A stretch of 64,000 nt of DNA from Enterococcus_K sp051713825 (GTDB lineage: Bacteria > Bacillota > Bacilli > Lactobacillales > Enterococcaceae), in NCBI RefSeq assembly GCF_051713825.1, contig NZ_JBIOQR010000001.1, positions 3,950,530-4,014,529 of the forward strand, in the 5' to 3' direction. The notes under the pieces are model-generated. The model was given only the letters and a program-made list of their open reading frames with translations, was not told the DNA's origin and did no database searches. This document shows, one piece after another, positions 25,840-35,704 of this stretch (positions are counted from its first letter, which is position 1; every line of letters starts with the position of its first letter). The position numbers were made by a program, and so were the translations under genes.

Positions 25840-27150
25840 ATGAAGACAAAAAGTAAAAGTCAGTTTGGGGATAAATTTGCAGAAATTGCGGGTAGGATTG
25901 GTGGTGAAATCCATTTACAAGCACTGCGTGACACATTTTCCATCTTAATGCCATTTTTCGTATTAGCTGGTTTGGGGACTCTACTAAATAGTGTATTATT
26001 CCCTTATATCTTTTCCGGAGACAATTTAACCAAAATACAATCTTGGGGAGCCTTATTAAATAACTCTACGCTAAATATTTGTGGTTTGCTGGTGGCGCCT
26101 ATCTGTGCATACACTCTGGCACGTCATAAAAACTTTAGCAATGCTATCGGGGCCGCTGCTGTGTCAATTTCTGCCCTATTCACTTTCATGCCTATTACAA
26201 ATATGATTATTCCTGTTAATATGGAAGAAGCCGTAGCTGTACAAGGGATCGTTTTATTTAAAAATCTGGGCACTCAAAGTATGTTCGCTGGTGTAATTGT
26301 TGGGTTAGTTGTTACCGAAATTTTTATGAAGTTAGCCAATATTAAAAAAATGCAAATCTCAATGGGAGAAAATGTTCCGCCGCAAGTTGCAAAATCTTTT
26401 GAAGCAATGATTCCCACTATTTTAACTATCGCTGGTTGTGCCTTGATTTCTGCTCTACTTATTGTTCTTTTAGAGAAAGATCTCATTACTTTGATTGCAA
26501 CGACTATTCAGGAACCCCTACGTAAAATAAACACTAGCTTACCAGGGTTCTTACTAATTTTTACCCTTGGAAACTTATTATTTACATTTGGGATTCATCA
26601 AGCTGTGATTTTCGGAACCGTTCTTGAACCTCTTTTGATTGCCAATATCAATGACAATGCCTTAGCATTATCAAATGGACAAGTTCCACCTCATATTTTA
26701 ACGAAACCATTCGTAACGGTCTTTACTCAAATGGGTGGAACCGGCTGTACCCTTTCATTATTGATTGCTATTTTAGTATTCTCTAAGTATCAAGCTAGCC
26801 GAAAAATGGGACAACTGGCTTTGGCACCTGGATTATTTAATATTAATGAACCCCTAATTTATGGTTTCCCTATCGTCTTCAACTTACCAATGATGATTCC
26901 ATTTGTGGGGATTCCCTTCCTGTTTTCAATCATTGGCTACGTCTTAACCTCTATTGGTTGGGTAGCGAAAACGGTTGTCTTTATTCCTTGGATGACACCG
27001 CCATTGGTCAGTGGTTATCTAGCAACAGGTGGCGATTGGCGAGCAGTAATTATTCAGATCTGTCTAATCACATTAGGTACACTAATTTACTTACCATTCT
27101 TAAAAATAAGTGATCTAATTGCTCAAAAACAATACACTAAAGAGGAATAG
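25840..27150 (+). CDS. PTS EIIC component, lactose/cellobiose family
   Basis: A 436-residue membrane permease with about ten helices, of the CelB/LacE EIIC family. Recognisable parts are an N-terminal GGEIHLQALRDTFSILMPFFVLAG and the conserved FNINEPLIYGFPIVFNLPMMIPF. Such proteins carry a disaccharide across the membrane while EIIB phosphorylates it. No EIIA or EIIB of the same family lies in the window, so those must come from elsewhere or the protein works differently. The ribosome site is AGGAGG. It heads an operon with the lyase and the cupin. Confidence 0.88.
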   Translation: MKTKSKSQFGDKFAEIAGRIGGEIHLQALRDTFSILMPFFVLAGLGTLLNSVLFPYIFSGDNLTKIQSWGALLNNSTLNICGLLVAPICAYTLARHKNFSNAIGAAAVSISALFTFMPITNMIIPVNMEEAVAVQGIVLFKNLGTQSMFAGVIVGLVVTEIFMKLANIKKMQISMGENVPPQVAKSFEAMIPTILTIAGCALISALLIVLLEKDLITLIATTIQEPLRKINTSLPGFLLIFTLGNLLFTFGIHQAVIFGTVLEPLLIANINDNALALSNGQVPPHILTKPFVTVFTQMGGTGCTLSLLIAILVFSKYQASRKMGQLALAPGLFNINEPLIYGFPIVFNLPMMIPFVGIPFLFSIIGYVLTSIGWVAKTVVFIPWMTPPLVSGYLATGGDWRAVIIQICLITLGTLIYLPFLKISDLIAQKQYTKEE

Positions 27151-27164
27151 AAAGAGAGTTGACT

Positions 27165-29114
27165 ATGTTAAAAACAGATTACTTTAAAAAAAATATTCAG
27201 AATAAAGAGATTTCGTTTGCAGAATTAAAAGAAACAACCGATTCCTTTATTGAGACTTGGAAAGATGACCCAGCTTGGCTTTCCGGGTGGCGACATTATT
27301 ACTTCTGTGACCAAGATGGCACATTTTTAGCTTATGATAAACAGAAACCCTTTGAACATAGATGCTCTACTTGCGGAACAATCTATACAGATGATAAAAA
27401 AAATGGCACTTGGGTGACGATTACTAGAAACCACTCACTCACTGTGATGAAGAATGCAGCTATCCTTTATTTAAAAACTGGTGAGAACCATTACCTCGCA
27501 TTCGTAAAAAAGCTTCTCCTATTTTATGCGAAAAACTATCGTTCATTTGAGATTCATATCAAAAATACTATTCTACCAGATATGTCTGAATATGAACGTG
27601 TCCAAAAAGACCTAAAAGCAAACAAGGTATATTTTGATCCGAAAGACAGTGACTGGACTTTTAAGGATTACCAAATCAATTTCCAAGGCCCCGGTAAAAT
27701 TATGGCTCAGGGCCTTTCCGAAGCTGTAGCGCTTATCAAAATGATGTTTATCTACACCATTTTAAATGAGCACTTCACAGAAGAGGAGAAAATCCTAATA
27801 AACGAACAGCTGCTTCTTCCTGCAGTTGAATTCTTAAATAAACAACAATTCATTGATCATAATATTACACTTTGGCGAGAAGTGGCTATTCAAATCATGC
27901 GATTAGTTTCAGGCACTTTTAACCAAGATGACTTTAAACGACCTTATGGTATTTATGAACATCTGACAAATGGTTTAACAACAGATGGTTTTTGGTATGA
28001 AGGTTCCATACACTATCATCACTATGTAATGGAAGCATTAGGGTATTTATCGCTATTTTTGAATTGGTCTGGGTACCAAGATGACCAGCTTGAAGCGGCC
28101 TGTACGAAAATGATGACGTTTAGTTATGAGCTAGCTTTCCAAAATGGTGTATTTCCTAATCCGAATGATGGATGGCCAAACGTTAATTTAAAAACCTATC
28201 TAAATGTTTTTGAACTACTAACCGCAAGCTACCCAAAAAAAAATGAGATTCAATCTATCTACCAAGAATTATTTAATCTTCCTATAAATAGAGTGGCACT
28301 TCCTATAGAGGATGAACTGTTTTTTGAAAAATGTTCAGCAACAGGCGCACTAATTTTAACTGATACGCCACATTCAGCCAAGAACAACCACAAGCCTTCG
28401 AAGTATTTTTTGGATACAAAACTGATTGTGCTACGGAATAAAAAATTCAATCTATTTTTAAAATATGGTGTAAAAACTTTGTCTCATGCACATTATGATC
28501 CTTTAACGATTGAATTTACCATAGCTAATCAGCTAGTCAGTAAAGATATCTCAAACGTAGGCTATGGCAGTGAGCTTGTTCGCCAATGGTATAACACGCC
28601 ATTAGGACATAACTCAGTCATTGTAAATGAGCAACTCAATAATATCTTGTATCAATCAGAAATCATTACTAAAAATGAGCAGCAATTTTCTGTAAAAAGT
28701 AACGACATTTATCCTGCTAGTGAGATTATCCGCTCTATCGCATTAAATGACGACTCATTTGCTGTAGAGTCATTTGCTATCTGTGAAGATGCTACTACCA
28801 TTGATTTTGTTCAACATATTGACCTTCCTCAAGTGCATTTCTCTATAGAAGGAACAAAAATTGATTTACCTAATGATTTTTATGCTGCACAGCTGACAAA
28901 TAAAATTGTCCAAGAAATCAATTTATTAAAAATCGAGCGAGAGTTTATTGCCTATTTACCTGACAATGGGTCTTTAAATTTTGATGTTTCTGATCCTTGT
29001 ACGCTTTATTTAATGCGCACAATCGGAAACCCTAGTCAGGAGTCTCGCTATACACTTGTCTTTCGTTTTAAAAATAAACCATCTGCTCACGTAAAGATGA
29101 GCTACTCAGATTAA
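27165..29114 (+). CDS. Heparinase II/III-family polysaccharide lyase
   Basis: A 649-residue protein without a signal peptide, so probably cytoplasmic. Residues 1 to about 360 form the helical toroid domain (SGWRHYYFCDQDG; DGFWYEGSIHYHHYVMEALGYL). The C-terminal part is the heparinase II/III beta-sandwich (FLKYGVKTLSHAHYDPLTIEF, with likely catalytic or metal histidines, then WYNTPLGHNSVIVNEQ). Family members cleave uronic-acid glycans or oligosaccharides by beta-elimination. A cysteine pair CSTCG lies near residue 69. Cytoplasmic location and the PTS permease next door suggest it acts on an imported disaccharide. ATG 27165 is preferred over TTG 27159. Confidence 0.82.
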   Translation: MLKTDYFKKNIQNKEISFAELKETTDSFIETWKDDPAWLSGWRHYYFCDQDGTFLAYDKQKPFEHRCSTCGTIYTDDKKNGTWVTITRNHSLTVMKNAAILYLKTGENHYLAFVKKLLLFYAKNYRSFEIHIKNTILPDMSEYERVQKDLKANKVYFDPKDSDWTFKDYQINFQGPGKIMAQGLSEAVALIKMMFIYTILNEHFTEEEKILINEQLLLPAVEFLNKQQFIDHNITLWREVAIQIMRLVSGTFNQDDFKRPYGIYEHLTNGLTTDGFWYEGSIHYHHYVMEALGYLSLFLNWSGYQDDQLEAACTKMMTFSYELAFQNGVFPNPNDGWPNVNLKTYLNVFELLTASYPKKNEIQSIYQELFNLPINRVALPIEDELFFEKCSATGALILTDTPHSAKNNHKPSKYFLDTKLIVLRNKKFNLFLKYGVKTLSHAHYDPLTIEFTIANQLVSKDISNVGYGSELVRQWYNTPLGHNSVIVNEQLNNILYQSEIITKNEQQFSVKSNDIYPASEIIRSIALNDDSFAVESFAICEDATTIDFVQHIDLPQVHFSIEGTKIDLPNDFYAAQLTNKIVQEINLLKIEREFIAYLPDNGSLNFDVSDPCTLYLMRTIGNPSQESRYTLVFRFKNKPSAHVKMSYSD

Positions 29115-29130
29115 AAGGAGTTACTACCAA

Positions 29131-29457
29131 ATGTTAATAAAAAAAGAAGATATGATTTTTGAGTCTATTAATTCAACTACTGAACGATGCGTTGTTACCT
29201 ATGGAGATGAACTTATGAGCGTGATTGTCCGCTTCCCTAAAAAAACGGAAACGCCTGATTTGCATAGTCATAAAGAAGAGCAAGTCACTTATATTCTAAA
29301 AGGTTCCTTTAAATTCTGGATTGAAGAGCAAGTCTATATTGTGACAGTGGGGGATATCTTGAGATTTGAAAGTCATCAAACACATGGTTGTATTGCTTTA
29401 GAGGATCACTCAGAATTATTAGATACCTTTGCTCCTATCCGTAAAGACTTCTTATAA
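29131..29457 (+). CDS. KdgF-like cupin (unsaturated uronate processing)
   Basis: A 108-residue single-domain cupin. Metal ligands are visible as His45, His47 and Gln51 (HSHKEEQ) with His85 (HQTHG), the KdgF arrangement. KdgF proteins convert the 4,5-unsaturated uronates released by lyases into linear keturonates. The position 16 bases after a lyase gene fits this role well. The gene is the last of the operon and is followed by a dispersed repeat hairpin. Confidence 0.75.
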   Translation: MLIKKEDMIFESINSTTERCVVTYGDELMSVIVRFPKKTETPDLHSHKEEQVTYILKGSFKFWIEEQVYIVTVGDILRFESHQTHGCIALEDHSELLDTFAPIRKDFL

Positions 29458-29482
29458 TATGGCTAAATGTTCCCTACAGTCT

Positions 29483-29521
29483 GAGGTTGGGACATAACTT
29501 GTGGAGTTATGTCCCAGCCTC
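29483..29521 (+). repeat. Dispersed intergenic hairpin repeat, copy 3 (minimal)
   Basis: GAGGTTGGGACATAACTT pairs with AGTTATGTCCCAGCCTC around a four-base loop: the outer module of the repeat family without the inner insert. It may serve as the terminator for the lyase operon. Confidence 0.7.
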
Positions 29522-29540
29522 TTTCATTATTTGATGAACC

Positions 29541-29576
29541 AAAAAAACAGAAGCCCGATTACTAAGGCTTCTGTTT
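29541..29576 (-). terminator. Terminator of rny
   Basis: AAACAGAAGCC pairs with GGGCTTCTGTTT on the minus strand, followed by a T-run, eight bases after the rny stop codon. Confidence 0.85.
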
Positions 29577-29583
29577 CACATGA

Positions 29584-31140
29584 CTATTTAGCGTAATCAG
29601 TGACGCGTGTCTCACGAATTACAATAACTTTGATATGACCTGGGTAATCCAAATCATCTTCAATTTTCTTACGGATATCTCTCACCAAACGTACTGTGTC
29701 TAAATCTGAAATTTCATCTGGTTTGACCATCACACGAACTTCACGCCCAGCCTGTACGGCAAAACTTGATTCAACGCCTTCAAACCCATTTGAAATATTC
29801 TCTAAGTTTTCTAAACGACGAATATAGTTTTCTAGTGATTCGCTTCTAGCACCTGGTCTTGCAGCTGATAGGGCATCTGCGGCTGCAACCAATACAGAAA
29901 TAACTGAAGTTGCTTCAGTATCTCCATGGTGAGAAGCAATGGCATTAATAACCACTGAGTTTTCTTTGTATTTCGCAGCAAGCTCAGCACCAATCTCAAC
30001 GTGAGAGCCTTCAATCTCGTGGTCTAACGCCTTACCAATATCATGCAATAAACCAGCGCGCTTCGCTAATTGAATGTCTTCGCCTAATTCAGCAGCCAAA
30101 ACACCTGTTAACTTGGCGACTTCGATTGAGTGATTTAAGACATTTTGACCATAACTTGTACGGAAACGTAAACGACCCAAAATCTTAATTAAATCTGGAT
30201 GTAAAGTATGAGCGCCTACTTCAAAAGCAGCTTGCTCTCCATACTCACGAATTCGTTCATCCATTTCTTTACGAGATTTCTCAACCATCTCTTCAATACG
30301 AGCTGGATGAATACGCCCGTCTTGAATTAATTTTTCTAAAGTCATACGTGCAATTTCACGACGAATTGGATCAAATCCAGATAATACTACCGCTTCTGGC
30401 GTATCATCGATAATCAAATCAATTCCTGTCAATGTTTCAAGGGTGCGGATATTTCGACCTTCACGACCAATAATACGGCCCTTCATCTCGTCATTTGGTA
30501 AAGTGACCACCGATACTGTCGTTTCAGATACTTGATCGGCTGCACAACGTTGAATAGCTAGAGAAAGTAAGTTTTTCGCTTTACGATCTGCTTCTTCTTT
30601 TGCTCGTTGCTCAGATTCTTTAACCATGACCGTTAATTCATGATTCAATTCCTCTTCTGTTTCTTTCATGATGACTTCTTTTGCGTCATCCTTAGATAAC
30701 CCAGCAATTCGTTCTAATTCATGTTTTTGTTCTTCAATTAATTTTTCAACTTCTTGTTCTCGCTCGTCAATTAATTGCTGTCTGGCACCAAGTTTTTCTT
30801 CTTTGTCTTCCAGTGAGTTTTCGCGTTTTCCGATAGAATCATCTTTACGATCCAAAGATTGTTCTCTTTGCAGCAAACGATTTTCTTGTGCTTTAACTTC
30901 TAATTTGCTCTCTTTCAGCTCACTTTCGATTTCTGACCGATACTTTTGGTTCTCTTCCTTAGCTTCCAACAAAGCCTCTTTTTTTAGGGTTTCTGCTTCT
31001 TTGCGTGCACCTTCTAAGATACCTGCTGCAGAATTATTTGCACCGTCAATCTCTTTTGCATGACGAGATTTTTCGATGAAAAGACCTAAAACAAGGCCGA
31101 CAATTAAACCGATGATAGCGAGGAGAATATAAAATCCCAT
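29584..31140 (-). CDS. rny: Ribonuclease Y
   Basis: A 518-residue membrane-anchored endoribonuclease that starts decay of many mRNAs. It has an N-terminal transmembrane helix (about 2-25), a long charged coiled coil (about 30-195), a KH RNA-binding domain (GRIIGREGRNIRTLE, about 215-275) and an HD phosphodiesterase domain (LLHDIGKALDHE, His-Asp near 355). The start is ATG 31140 (MGFYILLAI), five bases after GGAGGTGG; the ATG at 31173 would add an unusual charged N-terminus. The 10-kb sugar region interrupts its usual recA/cinA neighbourhood. Confidence 0.96.
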   Translation of the reverse strand: MGFYILLAIIGLIVGLVLGLFIEKSRHAKEIDGANNSAAGILEGARKEAETLKKEALLEAKEENQKYRSEIESELKESKLEVKAQENRLLQREQSLDRKDDSIGKRENSLEDKEEKLGARQQLIDEREQEVEKLIEEQKHELERIAGLSKDDAKEVIMKETEEELNHELTVMVKESEQRAKEEADRKAKNLLSLAIQRCAADQVSETTVSVVTLPNDEMKGRIIGREGRNIRTLETLTGIDLIIDDTPEAVVLSGFDPIRREIARMTLEKLIQDGRIHPARIEEMVEKSRKEMDERIREYGEQAAFEVGAHTLHPDLIKILGRLRFRTSYGQNVLNHSIEVAKLTGVLAAELGEDIQLAKRAGLLHDIGKALDHEIEGSHVEIGAELAAKYKENSVVINAIASHHGDTEATSVISVLVAAADALSAARPGARSESLENYIRRLENLENISNGFEGVESSFAVQAGREVRVMVKPDEISDLDTVRLVRDIRKKIEDDLDYPGHIKVIVIRETRVTDYAK

Positions 31141-31859
31141 TGAATCCACCTCCATACTATCTTTCTTTTTCATTTTAACTATTAATGTAGTTTTTTGATA
31201 AACTATTTTTAATTATCAATATGCCTACTTGCATATGTGTGGTTACACACTACTTTATTCTAATGTTTGTGAGGGTGAGTGTCAACTTTAATTACAGAGA
31301 GTCTTATCCGTTTTTCCTCTCAACTCCATAGAAAGAGGTTCAACGATAGATATTTTTCTCATCAAACGATTAGGCATGTTATTTTTGTCGCCATTTACTG
31401 ATTTATTTCCACTTTTTTGTTATTTAAACAATTTTGTTAACCGCTATCAGAAAAAACAAGTAAATTCAATTAATAAGTAGCAGACCGAGTATCCTCTTAA
31501 AACACCTGACTCATTATTTATTACTTATTAATTAAGGCTATGATTTCTATATACTTTTCTTTCCCCTTCATTTACCTAGATATTCCAAATAGGCAGATGA
31601 CAGTTTCCCCAACCTATCGATAGATATATTTAAATCATGCTAGAATAATTATACCTATGTTAGCTCCCCTCTTTACAATTGTTACTCCTTAACATAAAAC
31701 GATTCAGCCATTAAAAAAAATAAAAACAGCAAAATGTAGCAAATTTTTCCATTAACTGATTCTATCTTTCAAAAAAGTTTCCGCTTACATAGGAAGAAGT
31801 TCATTATAGCAAAGGTTTTTAAAATGCACTAAGCTCAAGAAGTAGGAGATGTGATTAAA
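31141..31859. other. Intergenic region, no gene seen
   Basis: About 720 very AT-rich bases between divergent rny and the PRD regulator. No riboswitch, RAT-type antiterminator or small gene was recognised. The length suggests regulation of the downstream sugar operon or lost genes. Confidence 0.4.
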
Positions 31860-33722
31860 ATGAGAGAAAAATATGTAAAGTTAATCGTTTCTTTGCAAGA
31901 AAAAAGGGGGTTTGTCAAAGGAAGTGAATTAGCTCAAAAACTACGTGTATCTGATCGAACGATTCGCAGTTACATCCGAGATTTGAATGAAAACTACTTG
32001 ATTGATGCCAAAATAAAGAATAACAAAAATAAAGGCTATATTCTAACTGGTGAAATTAAAGAGATTCGGCGATCACAACAGATTGAATTTGAAGAGCGGG
32101 CTTTTTTCATTATTAAATATCTAATGGAAAAAAATGATTGGGTAACTTATGAAGAAATTGCTGAAGATTTGCTTTTTTCTAGCCAAACTATTCGGAATGA
32201 CGTCTTAAAGATTCAGCAATTAATGGATGATCAATTACGTGATATTAAAGTTGAAAGTATCATTTTTCAGGGAATAAAACTCGTAGGAAGTGAGATAGAT
32301 AAACGTTTATTTTTAGATAGTTTATCTAATCCACCTGCTCTTACAAACTCAAATTTTATTAAATCACTTTCGCACTATTTCAAAAACTGGACTACGGTAA
32401 AAGAACTGAATGATTATGTTTCCTATATTGAGCAAAATGTTGATCAGCTAAAAATTCCCTCGAATGATGAAAATTTGCTGCCGATTATTTCTTATTTAGT
32501 TATTTGTCTCAAACGAATTGAAGCGTTACATTCTATTGATGATGCTTCCCACTTACTTGATAAGTATGACATCACTCAAACAAAAGAATATTCGATTTCT
32601 AAAAAATTACTACATGGAATTGCGAAACAACGAAGCATTAATATTCCAGAAGCAGAAATAATCTATCTAAGTTTCTATTTGATGAGTCAACGTCTCCTTT
32701 TTGAGGCGACAAAGGATAATGAACCACATATACCGGAGGAAATCAAACGAAATATTACAGAGGCTCTTGTTCAATTGGAAAAAGAATATCATATGGATTT
32801 TTCAAATGACAGTCAGCTATCTTCTGGTTTAATTCTCCATCTATCACGGGATATCTATCCCTTATTATTCAATTTTTACATTGAAAATTCGTTTGTCACA
32901 ACAATTAAACAAGAATATATTCAAGCTTATTATATTTCCGTCAGTTTTGCCCATCTTATCAGCCAGAAGTTAGAAATTAACATACCTGAAAATGAGATTG
33001 GCTATTTAGCCTTACATTTTGCCTCATTTATCGAAAGAAAAAACAAAAATGTTATTCAAGCAATGATTGTTTCAGGACGCAACAAGCCCGCCTCTGTTTT
33101 ATTAAAAAGAGAGCTTGAACAAAAAGTAGCCGGCTTACAGATTTCGAATATTATCACATTCGAAGAAATATCTTTTTTGTCTAGTGAAACTCAACTACTA
33201 ATTTCTCCTATAGAATTAAATGAAGTAACAACTATTCCTACTATACAAGTTTGCGAGCTAGCTACCGAAAAAGATATTCATAATCTAAAAGAATTAGTTA
33301 ATAAGTTACTATCTAAAAAGCTTCTAAAAGTAAATTACTTTAATCGAACTTCATTAAATAAAAAGGAAAGCGTTTTAAAATATATGCTCCAAGAAATGAA
33401 TATAGAGCATCTATATGAAAGTCTGATTGAAAGAGAACGTTTATCAACAACTGAAGTCGGAAATGGTGTAGCTATCCCCCACCCATTAAGTCCCAGTAAT
33501 CAAAGTCAAATGAGAATCGGCATTTTGATTTTAGAAAAGCCTGTTTTTTGGGGAAGTGACGAGGTGAATCTTGTCTTTCTCGTGATACCCGGAAAAGATA
33601 AACAGGCTGAGATGAGCCAATTAATGGAGGAAATTCATCGAATCGTTATTAACAAGGAATATTTGAAACTCTTAGCAAATATCAAAACAAAAGAAGAGCT
33701 AGACACCTTTTTAGAGTCTTAA
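31860..33722 (+). CDS. PRD-containing transcriptional regulator (MtlR/LicR type)
   Basis: A 620-residue activator controlled by the PTS. The order is an N-terminal winged helix (GSELAQKLRVSDRTIRSYI), a second Mga-like helix-turn-helix (TYEEIAEDLLFSSQTIRNDV), two PTS regulation domains (about 185-400, with conserved histidines), an EIIB-like region (about 405-480) and an EIIA-fructose/mannitol-like domain at the C-terminus (TTEVGNGVAIPHPL; His near 538). Phosphorylation of the PRDs by HPr and EIIs tunes activity. It is followed by a fructose-type EIIABC and an aldolase, its likely targets. ATG 31860 is used; GTG 31851 sits too close to GGAGAT. Confidence 0.88.
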   Translation: MREKYVKLIVSLQEKRGFVKGSELAQKLRVSDRTIRSYIRDLNENYLIDAKIKNNKNKGYILTGEIKEIRRSQQIEFEERAFFIIKYLMEKNDWVTYEEIAEDLLFSSQTIRNDVLKIQQLMDDQLRDIKVESIIFQGIKLVGSEIDKRLFLDSLSNPPALTNSNFIKSLSHYFKNWTTVKELNDYVSYIEQNVDQLKIPSNDENLLPIISYLVICLKRIEALHSIDDASHLLDKYDITQTKEYSISKKLLHGIAKQRSINIPEAEIIYLSFYLMSQRLLFEATKDNEPHIPEEIKRNITEALVQLEKEYHMDFSNDSQLSSGLILHLSRDIYPLLFNFYIENSFVTTIKQEYIQAYYISVSFAHLISQKLEINIPENEIGYLALHFASFIERKNKNVIQAMIVSGRNKPASVLLKRELEQKVAGLQISNIITFEEISFLSSETQLLISPIELNEVTTIPTIQVCELATEKDIHNLKELVNKLLSKKLLKVNYFNRTSLNKKESVLKYMLQEMNIEHLYESLIERERLSTTEVGNGVAIPHPLSPSNQSQMRIGILILEKPVFWGSDEVNLVFLVIPGKDKQAEMSQLMEEIHRIVINKEYLKLLANIKTKEELDTFLES

Positions 33723-33790
33723 GTTCCTCTCGTAAGAAAGAATAAGCCGGCATTACCCTACGCAACTGTTACTATAAGGAGATGAAAATA

Positions 33791-35704
33791 ATGAACATTT
33801 CAGATATGTTAACCAAAGAAACCATACAACTGAAGTTACAGGCAAAAAATAAAGTAGATGTGATTGACGAACTATCTTTACTATTGGAAAAAAATGGTAA
33901 TTTGACTGATTTAGCTAACTATCAAGAAGATATTTGGGATAGAGAAAATATGATCTCTACAGAGGTCGGATCAGGTATAGCCATACCCCATGCAAAATCA
34001 AGCGCCGTAAGTAAACCTGGGATTGCTTTTGGCAGAAGTCTCGAGGGCTTTATTTATGATAATGAACGTTGCAATTTATTCTTTATGATTGCAGCTGGTG
34101 AAAAAGCCTCTAACGAACATTTGCAAACATTGTCACGATTATCCACTTTCTTAATGGATGAGGTATTTCGTGCGAAGCTCATTTTGGCCAGCACTGCTGA
34201 GGAGGTTCTTGAAGCAATCAATGAAAAAGAACAAGAAGAGATTGAGGATAAGTATGTCTCAAGCGCTCCTGATAATGAAAAAACTTTTTTAGTTGGTGTC
34301 ACTGCCTGTACCGCGGGAATTGCTCATACCTATATGTCAGCGCAAGCCTTACGAGATGCAGCTGCAAAAAAAGGAATCGAAATGAAGGTTCAAACAGATG
34401 GCTCCAGTGGAACTGAAAACATGTTAACAGCTCAAGAAATTGAACGTGCTGCAGGGGTTATTATTGCCGCTGATCGCGGACTCGATTTGTCAAGATTTAA
34501 TGGAAAAAAACTCGTAAAAACCTCAACAAAAAAAGGAATTAATGAGCCCGACAAATTAATCGAAGAGGTCTTAAACAAAACCAGTGTTTATGCGTCTGGT
34601 GATACGTCAGCTACTTCCTCTGACGATAGTAATAGCGATAAAAGCAGTCCTTTTGATATCTATAAACATTTAATGAATGGCGTTTCATTTATGTTGCCTT
34701 TTGTTGTAGCTGGCGGAATATTAATTGCTATTTCATTCATGTTTGGTGTGAATTCATCAAACCCAGACTCAAATCAATATAATGAATTTGCTGCTTTTCT
34801 AAATTCAGTTGGAGGAACTGCAGCTTTCGGATTAATGGTTCCTATTTTTGCTGGTTATGTAGCTTTTAGTATTGCCGACCGTCCAGGATTGGCTCCAGGT
34901 GCTATAGGTGGTATGATCGCTTATACTGGTGGCTCAGGCTTTCTTGGTGGCTTGATTGCCGGATTTTTAGCCGGTTACACTGTTCTATTACTAAAAAAAA
35001 TCTTGGTAAAATTCCCCAAGTCTTTACACGGTCTTAATCCTGTTCTTCTCTTCCCTGTACTAGGTACATTAGCAACTACTCTAGTCATTCATTATGTTAT
35101 TAATACACCCGTAAGTAATATGAATAATTTATTAACGAATTGGCTAAGCGACATGAGTGGTTCGAATGCCATTTTAGTAGGGGCTCTCTTAGGGGGAATC
35201 TTAGTCAGTGACATGGGAGGTCCTTTGAATAAAATTGCGTATGCATTTGGTATTCAAATGATTACCAGTGGCGTCTATGGTCCAATGGCTGCCTTAATGT
35301 GCGGTGGAATGATTCCTCCGATTGGAATCGGTTTGGCAACAACCATTTTTAGAAATAAATTTACGGCACAAGAAAGAGAAACTGGAAAAGTAGCCTACAT
35401 ACTAGGTGCTTGCTTTATTACAGAAGGGGTTATCCCATTTGCTGCTGCAGACCCATTACGAGTGATTCCAGCAAACATTATCGGTGCAGCAGTTGGCGGT
35501 GGACTTTCTATGGCTTTAGGAATCGAATTAACGGCGCCTCATGGTGGATTATTCGTTATTCCAATCGCCATAAACCACCCAATTATATATATTGGTTGCA
35601 TTTTAGCTGGTAGCATGGTGATGGCTTTAATCGTAGGACTCACAAAAAAAACAATAATAGAAAATAAACAAACTGGAGGAATAAATAATGTTAGTAACAT
35701 CTAA
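33791..35704 (+). CDS. PTS fructose-family EIIABC
   Basis: A 637-residue fused permease. EIIA (about 1-145) carries the phospho-histidine at His67 (STEVGSGIAIPHAKS). EIIB-fructose (about 160-255) carries the phospho-cysteine in VGVTACTAGIAHTYMSAQAL. EIIC (about 285-625) has eight to nine helices. It imports and phosphorylates a ketose or a similar sugar. ATG 33791 lies nine bases after AAGGAG. Its end overlaps the aldolase gene by 17 bases, and no 1-phosphofructokinase gene follows, unlike a standard fruRKA operon. The substrate may therefore not be fructose itself. Confidence 0.9.
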   Translation: MNISDMLTKETIQLKLQAKNKVDVIDELSLLLEKNGNLTDLANYQEDIWDRENMISTEVGSGIAIPHAKSSAVSKPGIAFGRSLEGFIYDNERCNLFFMIAAGEKASNEHLQTLSRLSTFLMDEVFRAKLILASTAEEVLEAINEKEQEEIEDKYVSSAPDNEKTFLVGVTACTAGIAHTYMSAQALRDAAAKKGIEMKVQTDGSSGTENMLTAQEIERAAGVIIAADRGLDLSRFNGKKLVKTSTKKGINEPDKLIEEVLNKTSVYASGDTSATSSDDSNSDKSSPFDIYKHLMNGVSFMLPFVVAGGILIAISFMFGVNSSNPDSNQYNEFAAFLNSVGGTAAFGLMVPIFAGYVAFSIADRPGLAPGAIGGMIAYTGGSGFLGGLIAGFLAGYTVLLLKKILVKFPKSLHGLNPVLLFPVLGTLATTLVIHYVINTPVSNMNNLLTNWLSDMSGSNAILVGALLGGILVSDMGGPLNKIAYAFGIQMITSGVYGPMAALMCGGMIPPIGIGLATTIFRNKFTAQERETGKVAYILGACFITEGVIPFAAADPLRVIPANIIGAAVGGGLSMALGIELTAPHGGLFVIPIAINHPIIYIGCILAGSMVMALIVGLTKKTIIENKQTGGINNVSNI

